DNA of 64,000 bases from NCBI RefSeq assembly GCF_019933235.1, contig NZ_CP082945.1, positions 1,488,001 through 1,552,000 of the forward strand, given 5' to 3'. Position 1 is the first letter of the stretch. Every line of letters begins with the position of its first letter. A program made the translations under genes and the position numbers. Source of the DNA: Streptomyces angustmyceticus. GTDB taxonomy: Bacteria; Actinomycetota; Actinomycetes; Streptomycetales; Streptomycetaceae. This document shows, one piece after another, positions 42,995-51,924 of this stretch. Below the pieces are notes generated by a model. That model was not told the DNA's origin and did not search any database. It saw nothing but the letters and a program-made list of their open reading frames with translations.

Positions 42995-44059
42995 GTGCAC
43001 GGTGAGTACAAGGTCCCCGGGGGCAAGCTCGTGGTCGTGGACCTCCGCGTCGAGGCGGGGCGGCTCAAGAACGTACGGGTCGCGGGTGACTTCTTCCTCG
43101 AACCGGACGAGGCCATCCTGCTGATCGACGACGCGCTGGAAGGCGCCCCGGCCGACACCGACGCCGCCGGCCTCACCGCCCGGATCAACGCCGCGCTGCC
43201 CCCGTCGGCCGTGCTGTTCGGCTTCACCGCCGAAAGCGTGGCCATCGCGGTACGCCGTGCCCTGGCCCAGGCCACGGACTGGAGCGACTACGACTGGCAG
43301 CTCATCCACGAGGGCCCGCAGCCGCCCGCCCTCCACATGGCGCTCGACGAGGTCATCACCGCCGAGGTCGCCGCGGGCCGGCGTCCGCCCACCCTCCGGG
43401 TCTGGGAATGGGACTCCCCCGCCGTCATCATCGGCAGCTTCCAGTCCCTGCGCAACGAGGTCGATCCCGACGGCGTCGCCCGCCACGGCATCACCGTCGT
43501 GCGCCGGATCTCCGGCGGCGGCGCCATGTTCGTGGAGCCGCAGAGCACCATTACCTACTCCCTGGCCGTCCCCGAAGCGCTCGTCTCGGGCCTCTCGTTC
43601 GCCGACAGCTACGCCTACCTCGACGACTGGGTCCTCGCCGCGCTCGGCGACATGGGCATCAAGGCCTGGTACCAGCCGCTCAACGACATCGCGACCGAGG
43701 TCGGCAAGGTCGCGGGCGCCGCGCAGAAGCGGGTGGTCGGGCCGGGCGGCGGACCGGGCGCGGTGCTGCACCACGTGACCATGTCCTACGACATCGACGC
43801 CGAGAAGATGCTCGATGTGCTGCGCATCGGCAAGGAGAAGCTGTCCGACAAGGGCACCCGGAGCGCCGGGAAGCGCGTCGATCCGCTGCGCCGGCAGACC
43901 GGCCTGCCCCGCGAGACCGTCATCGAGAAGATGATCGACTCCTTCCGCTCCCGCTACGGGCTCACTCACGGAGAGGTCACCGAGGGCGAGATGGCCCGCG
44001 CCCGGGAGCTCGTCCGGACCAAGTTCGAGGACGCCGCGTGGACCGCGCGCATCCCCTGA
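42995..44059 (+). CDS. lplA: Lipoate-protein ligase A-like protein with accessory domain at the N-terminus
   Basis: 354 residues. Residues ~1-90 resemble the small LplA C-terminal (LplB-like) domain, here placed in front, and ~100-354 are the catalytic domain: RRISGGGAMFVEPQSTITYS matches the R-R-x-S-G-G-G-A lipoyl-AMP loop, and VGKVAGAAQKR followed by LHHVTMSYDID gives the lysine/His region. It should attach lipoate, or octanoate, to E2 or GcvH proteins. The domain order is reversed relative to E. coli. Start GTG 42995 with GGAGG seven bases upstream. Shares a divergent region with DUF347 gene B. Confidence 0.87.
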   Translation: MHGEYKVPGGKLVVVDLRVEAGRLKNVRVAGDFFLEPDEAILLIDDALEGAPADTDAAGLTARINAALPPSAVLFGFTAESVAIAVRRALAQATDWSDYDWQLIHEGPQPPALHMALDEVITAEVAAGRRPPTLRVWEWDSPAVIIGSFQSLRNEVDPDGVARHGITVVRRISGGGAMFVEPQSTITYSLAVPEALVSGLSFADSYAYLDDWVLAALGDMGIKAWYQPLNDIATEVGKVAGAAQKRVVGPGGGPGAVLHHVTMSYDIDAEKMLDVLRIGKEKLSDKGTRSAGKRVDPLRRQTGLPRETVIEKMIDSFRSRYGLTHGEVTEGEMARARELVRTKFEDAAWTARIP

Positions 44060-44084
44060 TCCCCTGACCGGCCGCCGTGGCACA

Positions 44085-44125
44085 GGCCCCGCCCCCGCGC
44101 GCGAGGGTCGCGCACGGACGGGGCC
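44085..44125. terminator. Weak terminator-like hairpin between lplA and methyltransferase genes
   Basis: GGCCCCG (44085-44091) pairs with CGGGGCC (44119-44125), with further GCGCGC/GCGC pairing in the loop. It sits between two convergent stop codons (44059 and 44132). Confidence 0.45.
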
Positions 44126-44131
44126 GGTCTC

Positions 44132-45307
44132 TCACAGCGCCCAGGAGCCGGCCGGGTCGTCCAGCCACACCCTTTCGCCCCTGGCGGTCACGGTCAGACC
44201 GAAGCGCGAGGTGGTGGGACGGCCCTGGCCCTCCCACCACCGGAACGCGGCCTCCGCCTCGTCCCACAACCGGCGGGGGCCGGACTGCCAGACGCGCGCC
44301 GCCTGCCCGTCGCGGAACAGGCAACAGGCCCAGGACCGGTCACCGAGGCCGTAGAACCAGACCGGCCGTGCGCCGCCGTCCCTGGCCGCCACGACCTGCC
44401 GGCATCGCGGGACCCGGAGGCTCAGGGCGAACCGCTCGGGGCCGAAGTGGTCCCCGACGAACTCCGCTTCGGTGACCGTCGTGGACGACTCGTCGCCCTC
44501 CGCCACGCTGCCCGGGACGAACTCCTTGTGGACCACCGGCGAGAGCCGCTGGGAACGGAGCTTCATGAACTCCACGGGGCCCGTGAAGTTCCCGGCCGCG
44601 GACTTCCCGTCCGGCGCGACCACCAGGCGGGCCACCGCGTCGCCGTGGGAGAAGTCCGTCCCCCACGGGGCCACGATCACGCCACCCGGCCGGCACTGCT
44701 CCAGCCACACGGGCGGGATGGACCGGAGGCCGCACGTGGCGATGATCCGGTCGTACGGCGCGCCGCCCGGGTATCCCTGGGCCCCGTCGCCGTGGACGAC
44801 ATGGACGGGGATTCCCAGGCGCTCCACCGTGGCCATGGCGGCCGTGGCCACCGCCCGGTCCACCTCCACCGTGGTCACGCACCCGGGCCCGGTGCGGTGG
44901 GCCATGAGCACGGCGTTCCAGCCGGTGGCGGTGCCGATTTCCAGGACCCTGTGACCGGGCCGGAGGCCCAGGTCCCGGAGCATCCGGAAGACTACCGAAG
45001 GCATGGACGCGGAACTGGTCGGCACATGGCCCGGTTCGGTGCCGGCGTGCTTCCCGTCGTCCCATTGCGTCACGACGGGCACGTCGGAGTCCGCGAACTC
45101 CTGCCACCTCACGGGGTCGTCGGCCTTGCAGACGGCCACGCTCCGGCCGGTCTCCATGTCGAAGGGCCACATGAGGTCCGGCAGCACGGTGGAACGGGGA
45201 ACGGCCGCGTACGAGGGAGCCCAGTCGGAGGACAGGACCCCTGACGACATGAGGGCACGCCCCAGCCCGTCGAGGCCGGGGCGCTCCTCGGGTGCGTCGG
45301 TGGTCAC
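44132..45307 (-). CDS. PIMT-like methyltransferase with C-terminal extension, candidate RiPP tailoring enzyme
   Basis: 391 residues. The SAM-binding core matches protein-L-isoaspartate O-methyltransferase: LEIGTATGWNA (123-132), VEVDRAV, and the hallmark HGDGAQGYPGGAPYDRII (172-189), preceded by a substrate-loop-like TSSASMPSVVFRML. A ~165-residue tail follows that ordinary repair PIMT (~210-230) lacks; such tails occur in methyltransferases of peptide-maturation loci. GTG 45307 begins 4 bp after the stop of the 38-residue peptide gene and has AAGGGTGA upstream, so it is read as its coupled partner; the open frame to 45421 overlaps that peptide. Aspartimide or isoaspartate chemistry on the peptide is inferred. 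Confidence 0.82.
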   Translation of the reverse strand: MTTDAPEERPGLDGLGRALMSSGVLSSDWAPSYAAVPRSTVLPDLMWPFDMETGRSVAVCKADDPVRWQEFADSDVPVVTQWDDGKHAGTEPGHVPTSSASMPSVVFRMLRDLGLRPGHRVLEIGTATGWNAVLMAHRTGPGCVTTVEVDRAVATAAMATVERLGIPVHVVHGDGAQGYPGGAPYDRIIATCGLRSIPPVWLEQCRPGGVIVAPWGTDFSHGDAVARLVVAPDGKSAAGNFTGPVEFMKLRSQRLSPVVHKEFVPGSVAEGDESSTTVTEAEFVGDHFGPERFALSLRVPRCRQVVAARDGGARPVWFYGLGDRSWACCLFRDGQAARVWQSGPRRLWDEAEAAFRWWEGQGRPTTSRFGLTVTARGERVWLDDPAGSWAL

Positions 45308-45311
45308 CGGT

Positions 45312-45428
45312 TCAGTCACCCTTGGGCGGGTTGGGGACACCGGGACCACCGTCCGGGGTCGGGGGCGTCTGCGGGCCGGGCCACGGCTCACCCGGGACCT
45401 TGTCGCCACCGTCATACGCAAGGATCAT
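45312..45428 (-). CDS. 38-residue Asp-Gly/Pro-rich peptide, candidate methyltransferase substrate
   Basis: ATG 45428 follows the stop of the upstream gene by 2 nt, has a strong GGAGGAG ribosome site, and the stop lies 4 bp before the methyltransferase start. The peptide has 38 residues: 12 Pro and 9 Gly, with Asp at 6, 9, 26 and 38. D6-G7-G8 and D26-G27-G28 repeat the same D-G-G motif; D-G is the favoured site for aspartimide formation. No signal peptide, no cysteine, no membrane segment. That it is translated is strongly suggested by spacing; that it is a RiPP precursor is inference from position. Confidence 0.6.
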   Translation of the reverse strand: MILAYDGGDKVPGEPWPGPQTPPTPDGGPGVPNPPKGD

Positions 45429-45430
45429 GA

Positions 45431-45748
45431 TCACTGCTCCTCCATGTGCTCTCTCGGTTCTTGCCCACCCGTCCGACCACCGCTGTCCGTGGGACGGTCG
45501 CCCGGGGTCTTGCCCGCCCCCCTGCCGGGGTCCCTCAACAACGCGGGGGACGCCGGAACGGGCGTCCGGCGAGGAGGCGGAGTCCGGGGCCGGCCGGCGT
45601 CCGGCTTGCCGTGGATGCGCTGGCGCATCCGGTCCAACAGGTCGGCCCTTTCCGCGCGTTGCCTGTCCGCGTTCCGGTCGTCCTTCGCCACGGCGCCGGT
45701 CTGCTTCAAGTCACCCCGCGGCTTGCGGGCGTTCAGCGGCCTGCTCAT
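45431..45748 (-). CDS. Small basic hydrophilic protein of unknown function
   Basis: 105 residues, very rich in Arg, Lys, Pro and Asp, with no hydrophobic core, so largely disordered. The first ~45 residues (MSRPLNARKPRGDLKQTG, then a helical DDRNADRQRAERADLLDRMR) look more constrained than the Pro/Gly-rich remainder. ATG 45748 overlaps the stop of the CxxC gene upstream (ATGA); its own stop is 2 nt before the 38-residue peptide. It could be a chaperone or leader-like partner, or itself the methyltransferase substrate. I do not recognise the family. Confidence 0.65.
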   Translation of the reverse strand: MSRPLNARKPRGDLKQTGAVAKDDRNADRQRAERADLLDRMRQRIHGKPDAGRPRTPPPRRTPVPASPALLRDPGRGAGKTPGDRPTDSGGRTGGQEPREHMEEQ

Positions 45749-45915
45749 TCCCCGCCCCCTCCCTTCCGGGCACGCGCGGCGGCCGCCACGGGCACGTCGT
45801 CGTGCTGCGGATGACGCCGGAGCAGCACCCGGCAGTCCACGGCCCGGGTCCGGTCACCAGCCCTCTCGGCCGCCTCCAACTCCCGTTCCAGGTCGCCGCA
45901 CTTCGCACAGCTCAC
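45745..45915 (-). CDS. 56-residue CxxC microprotein
   Basis: Reads M-S-C-A-K-C-G-D-L-E-R-E-L-E-A-A-E-R: a C3-x2-C6 knuckle at the N-terminus followed by a charged helix and a third Cys (~29). It resembles one half of a zinc ribbon. Start GTG 45915 with GAGGTG six bases upstream; it overlaps both neighbours in GTGA/ATGA fashion. Unknown function; metal binding or dimerisation through the cysteines is plausible. Confidence 0.6.
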   Translation of the reverse strand: MSCAKCGDLERELEAAERAGDRTRAVDCRVLLRRHPQHDDVPVAAAARARKGGGGE

Positions 45916-45995
45916 GACGCACCTCGCAGGCGCGTCCGCGTCGTGAGCTGTTGCGGCGACGCGCTGAACTCGGGTGGTGCCTGCGTCCTGGTCAC
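45912..45995 (-). CDS. 27-residue mini-ORF in the coupled chain
   Basis: GTG 45995 to TGA 45912, with AGGGAGG at good spacing. The start overlaps the stop of the 63-residue gene (GTGA) and its stop overlaps the start of the 56-residue gene. Product is polar and Thr/Arg/Gln-rich with no recognisable motif. It may be a genuine microprotein or just a coupling cistron carrying ribosomes through the gap. Confidence 0.4.
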   Translation of the reverse strand: MTRTQAPPEFSASPQQLTTRTRLRGAS

Positions 45996-46183
45996 GCCCG
46001 CGCCTCCCTTCCGTGAGGGTGACCAGCGATCACGCCGTTCAGGCTCCGGACCTCCAACGACCGGCCCGCCTGCCGGGCCGCCTCCCGTTCCCATCCGCAG
46101 GTTTCGCACACGTCGCACCCCGGAACCGGGACGGGCTCCAGCTTCGCCCCGACAACCGCCGGGCCGTTCTCACTCCGATTCAT
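45992..46183 (-). CDS. 63-residue microprotein with C-x2-C-x2-C
   Basis: ATG 46183, GGAG ten bases upstream. Centre of the protein reads G-C-D-V-C-E-T-C-G-W-E-R-E-A-A-R, three cysteines in C-x2-C-x2-C spacing, then a helix (ARQAGRSLEVRSLNGVIAGH). Second cysteine-knuckle protein of this locus. It overlaps the 32-residue ORF by 14 bp and the 27-residue ORF by 4 bp. Unknown function; similar small proteins are common beside DUF397/DUF5753 genes in streptomycetes as far as I recall. Confidence 0.6.
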   Translation of the reverse strand: MNRSENGPAVVGAKLEPVPVPGCDVCETCGWEREAARQAGRSLEVRSLNGVIAGHPHGREARA

Positions 46184-46268
46184 CGCGCATCCGCTCCAGC
46201 CCGGCACGTGCGGCGGCCGTCCCCGAATCCACAACATCGCTGGCCGCTGAAGCTTTTCGCTCACCCAT
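46170..46268 (-). CDS. 32-residue mini-ORF at the head of the chain
   Basis: ATG 46268 with GAGGGG five to six bases upstream; TGA at 46170. Product begins M-G-E-R-K-A-S-A-A-S-D-V-V-D and ends R-M-R-D-E-S-E, a single amphipathic, charged helix. First gene of the minus-strand chain that leads to the methyltransferase; divergent from the DUF5753 regulator 176 bp away. Confidence 0.5.
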   Translation of the reverse strand: MGERKASAASDVVDSGTAAARAGLERMRDESE

Positions 46269-46444
46269 CCGAACCCCTCACTCTCTGCGGCTGGTTGGTG
46301 ACAAGAGTGGGGGAGAAATCGGTACGGTGAGGAGCGATTCAGCGCCCGGTCTGGGCGTTGGGAACGCGGACATATGCGTACGCCGTTGACCGGCATAAAT
46401 GACGCGACGGCCGCACGTGACCAGGTCAATGGGCAGGGGGAGTT

Positions 46445-47296
46445 ATGGACCGTACCGGGGGCGCGCCAGGGGGTGCAGGGAGCCCAGAGGACACAAACGA
46501 CCCACGCAGGCAACTCGGGGAGGAGTGCCGGAGCCACCGGGAGCTGTATCCAGGAGAGCCCCTGAGCCAGACTCAACTGGCAAGGCTGACCCGGACGTCC
46601 AAAAGCACCATCAGCCGCGTGGAGACGTTCGTGGGGCCAGTGCCGGTCGATCTCCCACCCCTCTTGGACCAGGTCTTTTCGACGGACGGCCTGTTCAAGC
46701 GGCTGTACGAAGAGATCACCGCCCAGTCCTTCCCGGAGCACTCCCGAAAGCGAATGAAGCTGGAGCCCGGGGCGATAGCGATTGCCGAGTGGTCACCGAC
46801 CGTCGTGCCCGGACTCCTCCAGACAGCGAGCTACGCATACGCCCTCTTCCGGGAGGGTGACCCGCGGGCCAGCGATGAGGAACTGGCGAAGAAGGTTCAA
46901 AAGCGCATGGCCCGCCAGGAAGTGCTCAGAGGAAGCTCACCGCCGGACTTCTCCGTCATCATTTGTGAGTCCGTGCTTCTGCGGAACGTCGGCGGCCCGG
47001 AGATCATGCGGGAACAGCTTGCCGCGCTGCTCCACCATGGCGCCCAGCCCACCACCGTCTTGCAGGTACTTCCGCTCTCTGCGGGGACTCACGGACTGAT
47101 GGACGGGTCCATGTCGATTCTGACCAGCGACGATGGACAACCCGTGATTTACACAGAAGGCATCAGGTCCGGCGCGATCATTGATGAGCCGTCAGCCGTG
47201 CGTCATCTCTCCCGGTCTTACGATGTACTCACCGCTTCAGCCCTGGCGCGTGACGTGTCCACCCGCATGATCCGCAAGCTTTTGGAGGCATCGTGA
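46445..47296 (+). CDS. Helix-turn-helix regulator with DUF5753 (Scr1-type)
   Basis: 283 residues. Helix-turn-helix at about 38-62 (LSQTQLARLTRTSKSTISRVE), then the DUF5753 region with EPGAIAIAEWSPTVVPGLLQTASYAYAL, EVLRGSSPPDFSVIICESVL and the TTVLQVLPLSAGTHGLMDGS stretch that marks this family. Normally coupled with a DUF397 partner, as here (GTGA overlap). ATG 46445 has GGGGGAG but only 2 nt away, an unusually short spacing, so initiation may be inefficient. Divergent from the small-peptide/methyltransferase chain, which it may control. Confidence 0.9.
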   Translation: MDRTGGAPGGAGSPEDTNDPRRQLGEECRSHRELYPGEPLSQTQLARLTRTSKSTISRVETFVGPVPVDLPPLLDQVFSTDGLFKRLYEEITAQSFPEHSRKRMKLEPGAIAIAEWSPTVVPGLLQTASYAYALFREGDPRASDEELAKKVQKRMARQEVLRGSSPPDFSVIICESVLLRNVGGPEIMREQLAALLHHGAQPTTVLQVLPLSAGTHGLMDGSMSILTSDDGQPVIYTEGIRSGAIIDEPSAVRHLSRSYDVLTASALARDVSTRMIRKLLEAS

Positions 47297-47502
47297 CCCC
47301 CCCGACTCACCCCTGGGTCAAGTCCAGCTACAGCAGCCAAGACGGCGGCAACTGCCTGGAGTGGTCCCCGGCGCACGCAAACGCCCACGGCACCGTTCCC
47401 GTCCGGGACAGCAAGAACCCCAACGGACCGGCCCTGAACTTCGCCCCGACCGCGTGGTCAGCGTTCGTTACCGGTGTGCAGGCAGGGGACTTCCCCGCGT
47501 AA
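47293..47502 (+). CDS. DUF397 protein
   Basis: 69 residues, the full DUF397 domain: WVKSSYSSQDGGNCLEW near the start, VRDSKNPNGPALNF and the ending W-S-A-F-V-T-G-V-Q-A-G-D-F. GTG 47293 overlaps the stop of the DUF5753 regulator. In streptomycetes such pairs act as regulator plus small cognate partner and have been compared with antitoxin/toxin-like couples; which applies here cannot be said. Confidence 0.93.
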   Translation: MTPPTHPWVKSSYSSQDGGNCLEWSPAHANAHGTVPVRDSKNPNGPALNFAPTAWSAFVTGVQAGDFPA

Positions 47503-47523
47503 GGCGTACGCCGAAGTACAGAA

Positions 47524-47553
47524 GGCCCCCTCCCGGATGCCCAGGAGGGGGCC
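47524..47553 (+). terminator. Terminator after the DUF397 gene
   Basis: GGCCCCCTCC (47524-47533) pairs perfectly with GGAGGGGGCC (47544-47553) around a 10-nt loop, 22 bp after the DUF397 stop, between convergent genes. Confidence 0.85.
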
Positions 47554-47604
47554 GCTGTGCGCCCGGCCGCCGTAAAGCCCCGGCCGGACCGCGCGGACGG
47601 CCCC

Positions 47605-49167
<1,563 letters not shown>

Positions 49168-49234
49168 ACGGGGCCTGGCCTTTCGTCCGGGTGCGGGCCG
49201 CCCTGCGGACGGGCGGCGCAGCAGGTCCTCGGTC

Positions 49235-49265
49235 GTGGCGGCCGGCCGGTCGGGCCGGCCGCCAC
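49235..49265 (-). terminator. Hairpin between LLM oxidoreductase and NCS1 permease
   Basis: GTGGCGGCCGGCC (49235-49247) pairs perfectly with GGCCGGCCGCCAC (49253-49265), 5-nt loop. In the 164-bp gap it could attenuate read-through into the permease or protect the upstream mRNA's 3' end. Confidence 0.6.
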
Positions 49266-49331
49266 GGCCGCTGGGGCACTCGCGGGCCGCCGCGCCGAGG
49301 GCGGTGCGCACCACCCCGTACCGGCGCCCGT

Positions 49332-50333
49332 TCAGTCGGCGAACGCGGGAAGGATCTCCGCTCCGTAGGCGTCGATGGTCGACTCCTTGGCGTCGTGCAT
49401 GGCGTAGAGCGCGAACTGGTCCACGCCCAGCGCCTGGAGCTGCCGCAGCTTCTCCAGGTGCGCGGCGGCCGGGCCGAGCAGGCAGAAGCGGTCGATGACG
49501 GCGTCCGACACGAAGCCGGCGTCGGGGTTGCCCGACCGGCCGTGGTGGGCGTAGTCGTAGCCCTCCCGGGACTTGATGTAGGCGGTCAGCTCGTCCGGCA
49601 CCATGCCGGAGTGCTCGCCGTAGCGGACGACGAGGTCGGCGACGTGGTTGCCGACCATGCCGCCGAACCAGCGGCACTGCTCGCGGGCGTGGTCCAGGTC
49701 GTCGCCGACGTAGGCCGGGGCGGCGACGCAGATGGTGATCGCGGCCGGGTCGCGTCCTGCGTCCTTCGCTGCCGTTCGTACCGCCTTGATCATCCATTCG
49801 GTGAGGAAGGGATCGGCGAGCTGGAGGATGAAGCCGTCGGCCAGTTCGCCGGCCATGGCGAGGGCCTTGGGCCCGTAGGCCGCCATCCACACCGGGAGCT
49901 TGCCGTCCTTGATCCAGGGGATCTTGATCCGGTGGTCGCCGACGTACGCCTCGCGCCCCTCGGCCAGATCGCGGATGGTGCCGATGGCCTGGCCGAGCCG
50001 GGCGAGGGTGTTGGGCGGCCGCCCGGCCACCCGCATCGCGGAGTCGCCGCGGCCGATGCCGCAGACGGTGCGGTTGCCGTACATCTCGTTGAGGGTGGCG
50101 AAGGTGGAGGCGGTGACCTCGGGGGCGCGGGTGGAGGGATTGGTGACCATCGGGCCGACGATCAGCCGCTCGGTGTGTTCCAGGACGCGGCTGTAGAGGA
50201 CGAACGGTTCCTGCCACAGCACGGTCGAGTCGAAGGTCCAGCCGTAGCGGAAGCCGTTGCGCTCGGCACGGCGCATCAGGGACACCACGGCGGAGGAGGG
50301 CGGGTCGGCCTGCAGAACAACTCCGAAGTCCAC
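49332..50333 (-). CDS. LLM-class F420-dependent oxidoreductase (TIGR03842-like)
   Basis: 333 residues, bacterial-luciferase-like TIM barrel. Opens MDFGVVLQADPPSS, with GPMVTNPSTRAPEVTAS, RTVCGIGRGDSAMR and KLPVWMAAYGPKALAMAG, matching the F420-type subgroup often found with dihydropyrimidinase genes. It may oxidise or reduce a pyrimidine or hydantoin-type substrate using F420. GTG 50333 with GGAG seven bases upstream, 11 bp after the dihydropyrimidinase stop, so certainly one operon. Confidence 0.87.
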   Translation of the reverse strand: MDFGVVLQADPPSSAVVSLMRRAERNGFRYGWTFDSTVLWQEPFVLYSRVLEHTERLIVGPMVTNPSTRAPEVTASTFATLNEMYGNRTVCGIGRGDSAMRVAGRPPNTLARLGQAIGTIRDLAEGREAYVGDHRIKIPWIKDGKLPVWMAAYGPKALAMAGELADGFILQLADPFLTEWMIKAVRTAAKDAGRDPAAITICVAAPAYVGDDLDHAREQCRWFGGMVGNHVADLVVRYGEHSGMVPDELTAYIKSREGYDYAHHGRSGNPDAGFVSDAVIDRFCLLGPAAAHLEKLRQLQALGVDQFALYAMHDAKESTIDAYGAEILPAFAD

Positions 50334-50344
50334 GGCGGCGCTCC

Positions 50345-51754
50345 TTAGATGAGGTACTGGCAGGTGCCACGCGGGATGTACTGGCCGTGCCCCGCATGGC
50401 CGGTGAACTCCCGCCGGTCGATGACGAGTTCGCCCCGCGAGAGGACCGTTTCGACCTGGCCGGTGAGCTGTTTGCCCTCGTACGCCGAGTAGTCGACGTT
50501 CATGTGGTGGGTCTCGGCCGAGACGGTCTGCTGGGCGGTGGGGTCGTAGATGACGAGGTCGGCGTCGGCGCCGGGGGCGATGGTGCCCTTCTTCGGGTAG
50601 AGGCCGAACATCCGGGCCGGGGTGGCGCAGGCGATCTCGATCCAGCGGCGGCGGCTGATCCGGCCCTCCACGACGGCCTGGTGGAGGAGGTCCATCCGGT
50701 TCTCCACGCCGGGCATCCCGTTGGGGATCTTGGAGAAGTCACCGCGGCCGAGCTCCTTCTGCCCCTGGAAGCAGAAGGGGCAGTGGTCGGTGGAGACCAC
50801 CTGGAGGTCGTTGGTGCGCAGCCCGCGCCACAGCGCCTCCTGGTGCTCCCGGGGCCGCAACGGGGTGGAGCAGACGTACTTGGCGCCCTCGAAGCCCGGC
50901 TCGGCGAGGTTGTCGGTGGACAGGAACAGATACTGCGGGCAGGTCTCGCCGAAGACGTTCAGCCCCTTGTCGCGGGCCTGGGCGATCTCGGCCAGGGCCT
51001 CCTCCGCGGAGACGTGGACGACGTAGAGCGGCGCGCCGGCCACCCGTGCCAGCTGGATGGTGCGGTGGGTGGCCTCGGCCTCCAGGAGGACCCGGCGGAC
51101 CTCGCCGTGGTAGCGCGGGTCGGTCCTCCCCTCGGCCAGCGCCTGTTCGACGAGGACGTCGATGGCGATGCCGTTCTCGGCGTGCATCATCACCAGGCCG
51201 CCGTTGTCGGCGGAGCGCTGCATCGCGCGCAGGATCTGTCCGTCGTCGCTGTAGAAGACGCCGGGATAGGCGGTGAACAGCTTGAAGGAGGTAACGCCCT
51301 CCGCCACCAGGAGGTCCATCTCCTTGAGGGTGTGCTCGTTGACGTCCGAGAGGATCATGTGGAACGCGTAGTCGATGGCGCACTGGGCGTCGGACTTGGC
51401 GTGCCAGGTGTCCAGGCCGGCGCGGAGGGACTTGCCGCGGGACTGGACCGCGAAGTCGATGAGGGTGGTGGTGCCGCCCCAGGCGGCGGCGCGGGTCCCG
51501 GTCTCGAAGTTGTCGGAGGAGAACGTCCCGCCGAACGGGAAGTCCAGGTGGGTGTGGGCGTCGACACCTCCCGGGATGACGTATCTTCCGGTGGCGTCGA
51601 GGACGCGGTCCGCCGACTCCACCCAGCTCTCGGCGCCGGGACTGCCGTGCGCGGCGAGGGCGGCCACCCGGCCGTCCTCCACGAGCACATCGGCATGGAT
51701 CTCATCGGCGGCTGTGATCACCAGTCCGCCCCGGACGACCGTACGGGTCACCAT
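50345..51754 (-). CDS. hydA: Dihydropyrimidinase / D-hydantoinase
   Basis: 469 residues. Zinc ligands H67 and H69 in VDAHTHLD, carboxylated K158 in TSFKLFTAYPGV, then MMHAENG, YVVHVSAEEAL and STDHCPFCF complete the amidohydrolase site. It opens dihydrouracil or 5-substituted hydantoins to N-carbamoyl amino acids, which the ureidopropionase at 54397 can then cleave. ATG 51754 with GGAG five bases upstream; the open frame to 51847 crosses the leader. Promoter TTGCCA-N18-TACGGT at 51891-51920 and a palindrome near +10. Confidence 0.94.
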   Translation of the reverse strand: MVTRTVVRGGLVITAADEIHADVLVEDGRVAALAAHGSPGAESWVESADRVLDATGRYVIPGGVDAHTHLDFPFGGTFSSDNFETGTRAAAWGGTTTLIDFAVQSRGKSLRAGLDTWHAKSDAQCAIDYAFHMILSDVNEHTLKEMDLLVAEGVTSFKLFTAYPGVFYSDDGQILRAMQRSADNGGLVMMHAENGIAIDVLVEQALAEGRTDPRYHGEVRRVLLEAEATHRTIQLARVAGAPLYVVHVSAEEALAEIAQARDKGLNVFGETCPQYLFLSTDNLAEPGFEGAKYVCSTPLRPREHQEALWRGLRTNDLQVVSTDHCPFCFQGQKELGRGDFSKIPNGMPGVENRMDLLHQAVVEGRISRRRWIEIACATPARMFGLYPKKGTIAPGADADLVIYDPTAQQTVSAETHHMNVDYSAYEGKQLTGQVETVLSRGELVIDRREFTGHAGHGQYIPRGTCQYLI

Positions 51755-51857
51755 CCCTGCTCCTTCCACACCAGCGACTTCGGCGGCACGGGAGTGCGGA
51801 GCTCGACGCGCACCATCCCCTCGGCAGGTCTGCTCCGCTGACGCCACGCCACGACCG

Positions 51858-51875
51858 GATCTACACCCGTAGATC
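51858..51875. promoter_or_regulatory. Palindromic operator downstream of the hydA promoter
   Basis: GATCTAC-ACCC-GTAGATC, a perfect 7-bp-arm dyad of 18 bp. With a start site near 51884 it covers roughly +10 to +27. The same left arm and part of the right arm recur at the ureidopropionase promoter (55282-55298). Confidence 0.65.
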
Positions 51876-51890
51876 GCGGTCGAGAAGGAG

Positions 51891-51924
51891 ACCGTAGAAG
51901 CATGTCACCCACCGTGGCAATACC
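51891..51924 (-). promoter_or_regulatory. hydA promoter, shared with the ureidopropionase operon
   Basis: On the minus strand -35 TTGCCA (51915-51920), 18-bp spacer, -10 TACGGT (51891-51896). The surrounding 21 bp (51904-51924) match 55314-55334 at 19 of 21 positions. Confidence 0.65.

Noticed and set aside
44132-45428. Ordinary L-isoaspartate repair methyltransferase or a graspetide cluster
   Set aside because: The protein is ~165 residues longer than repair PIMT and coupled to small peptides; no ATP-grasp ligase gene is present in the flanking 5 kb, so a standard graspetide locus is not supported.
46399-46860. Plus-strand frame of 153 codons overlapping the DUF5753 regulator start
   Set aside because: Different frame from the clear HTH-DUF5753 protein and without ribosome site or motifs.
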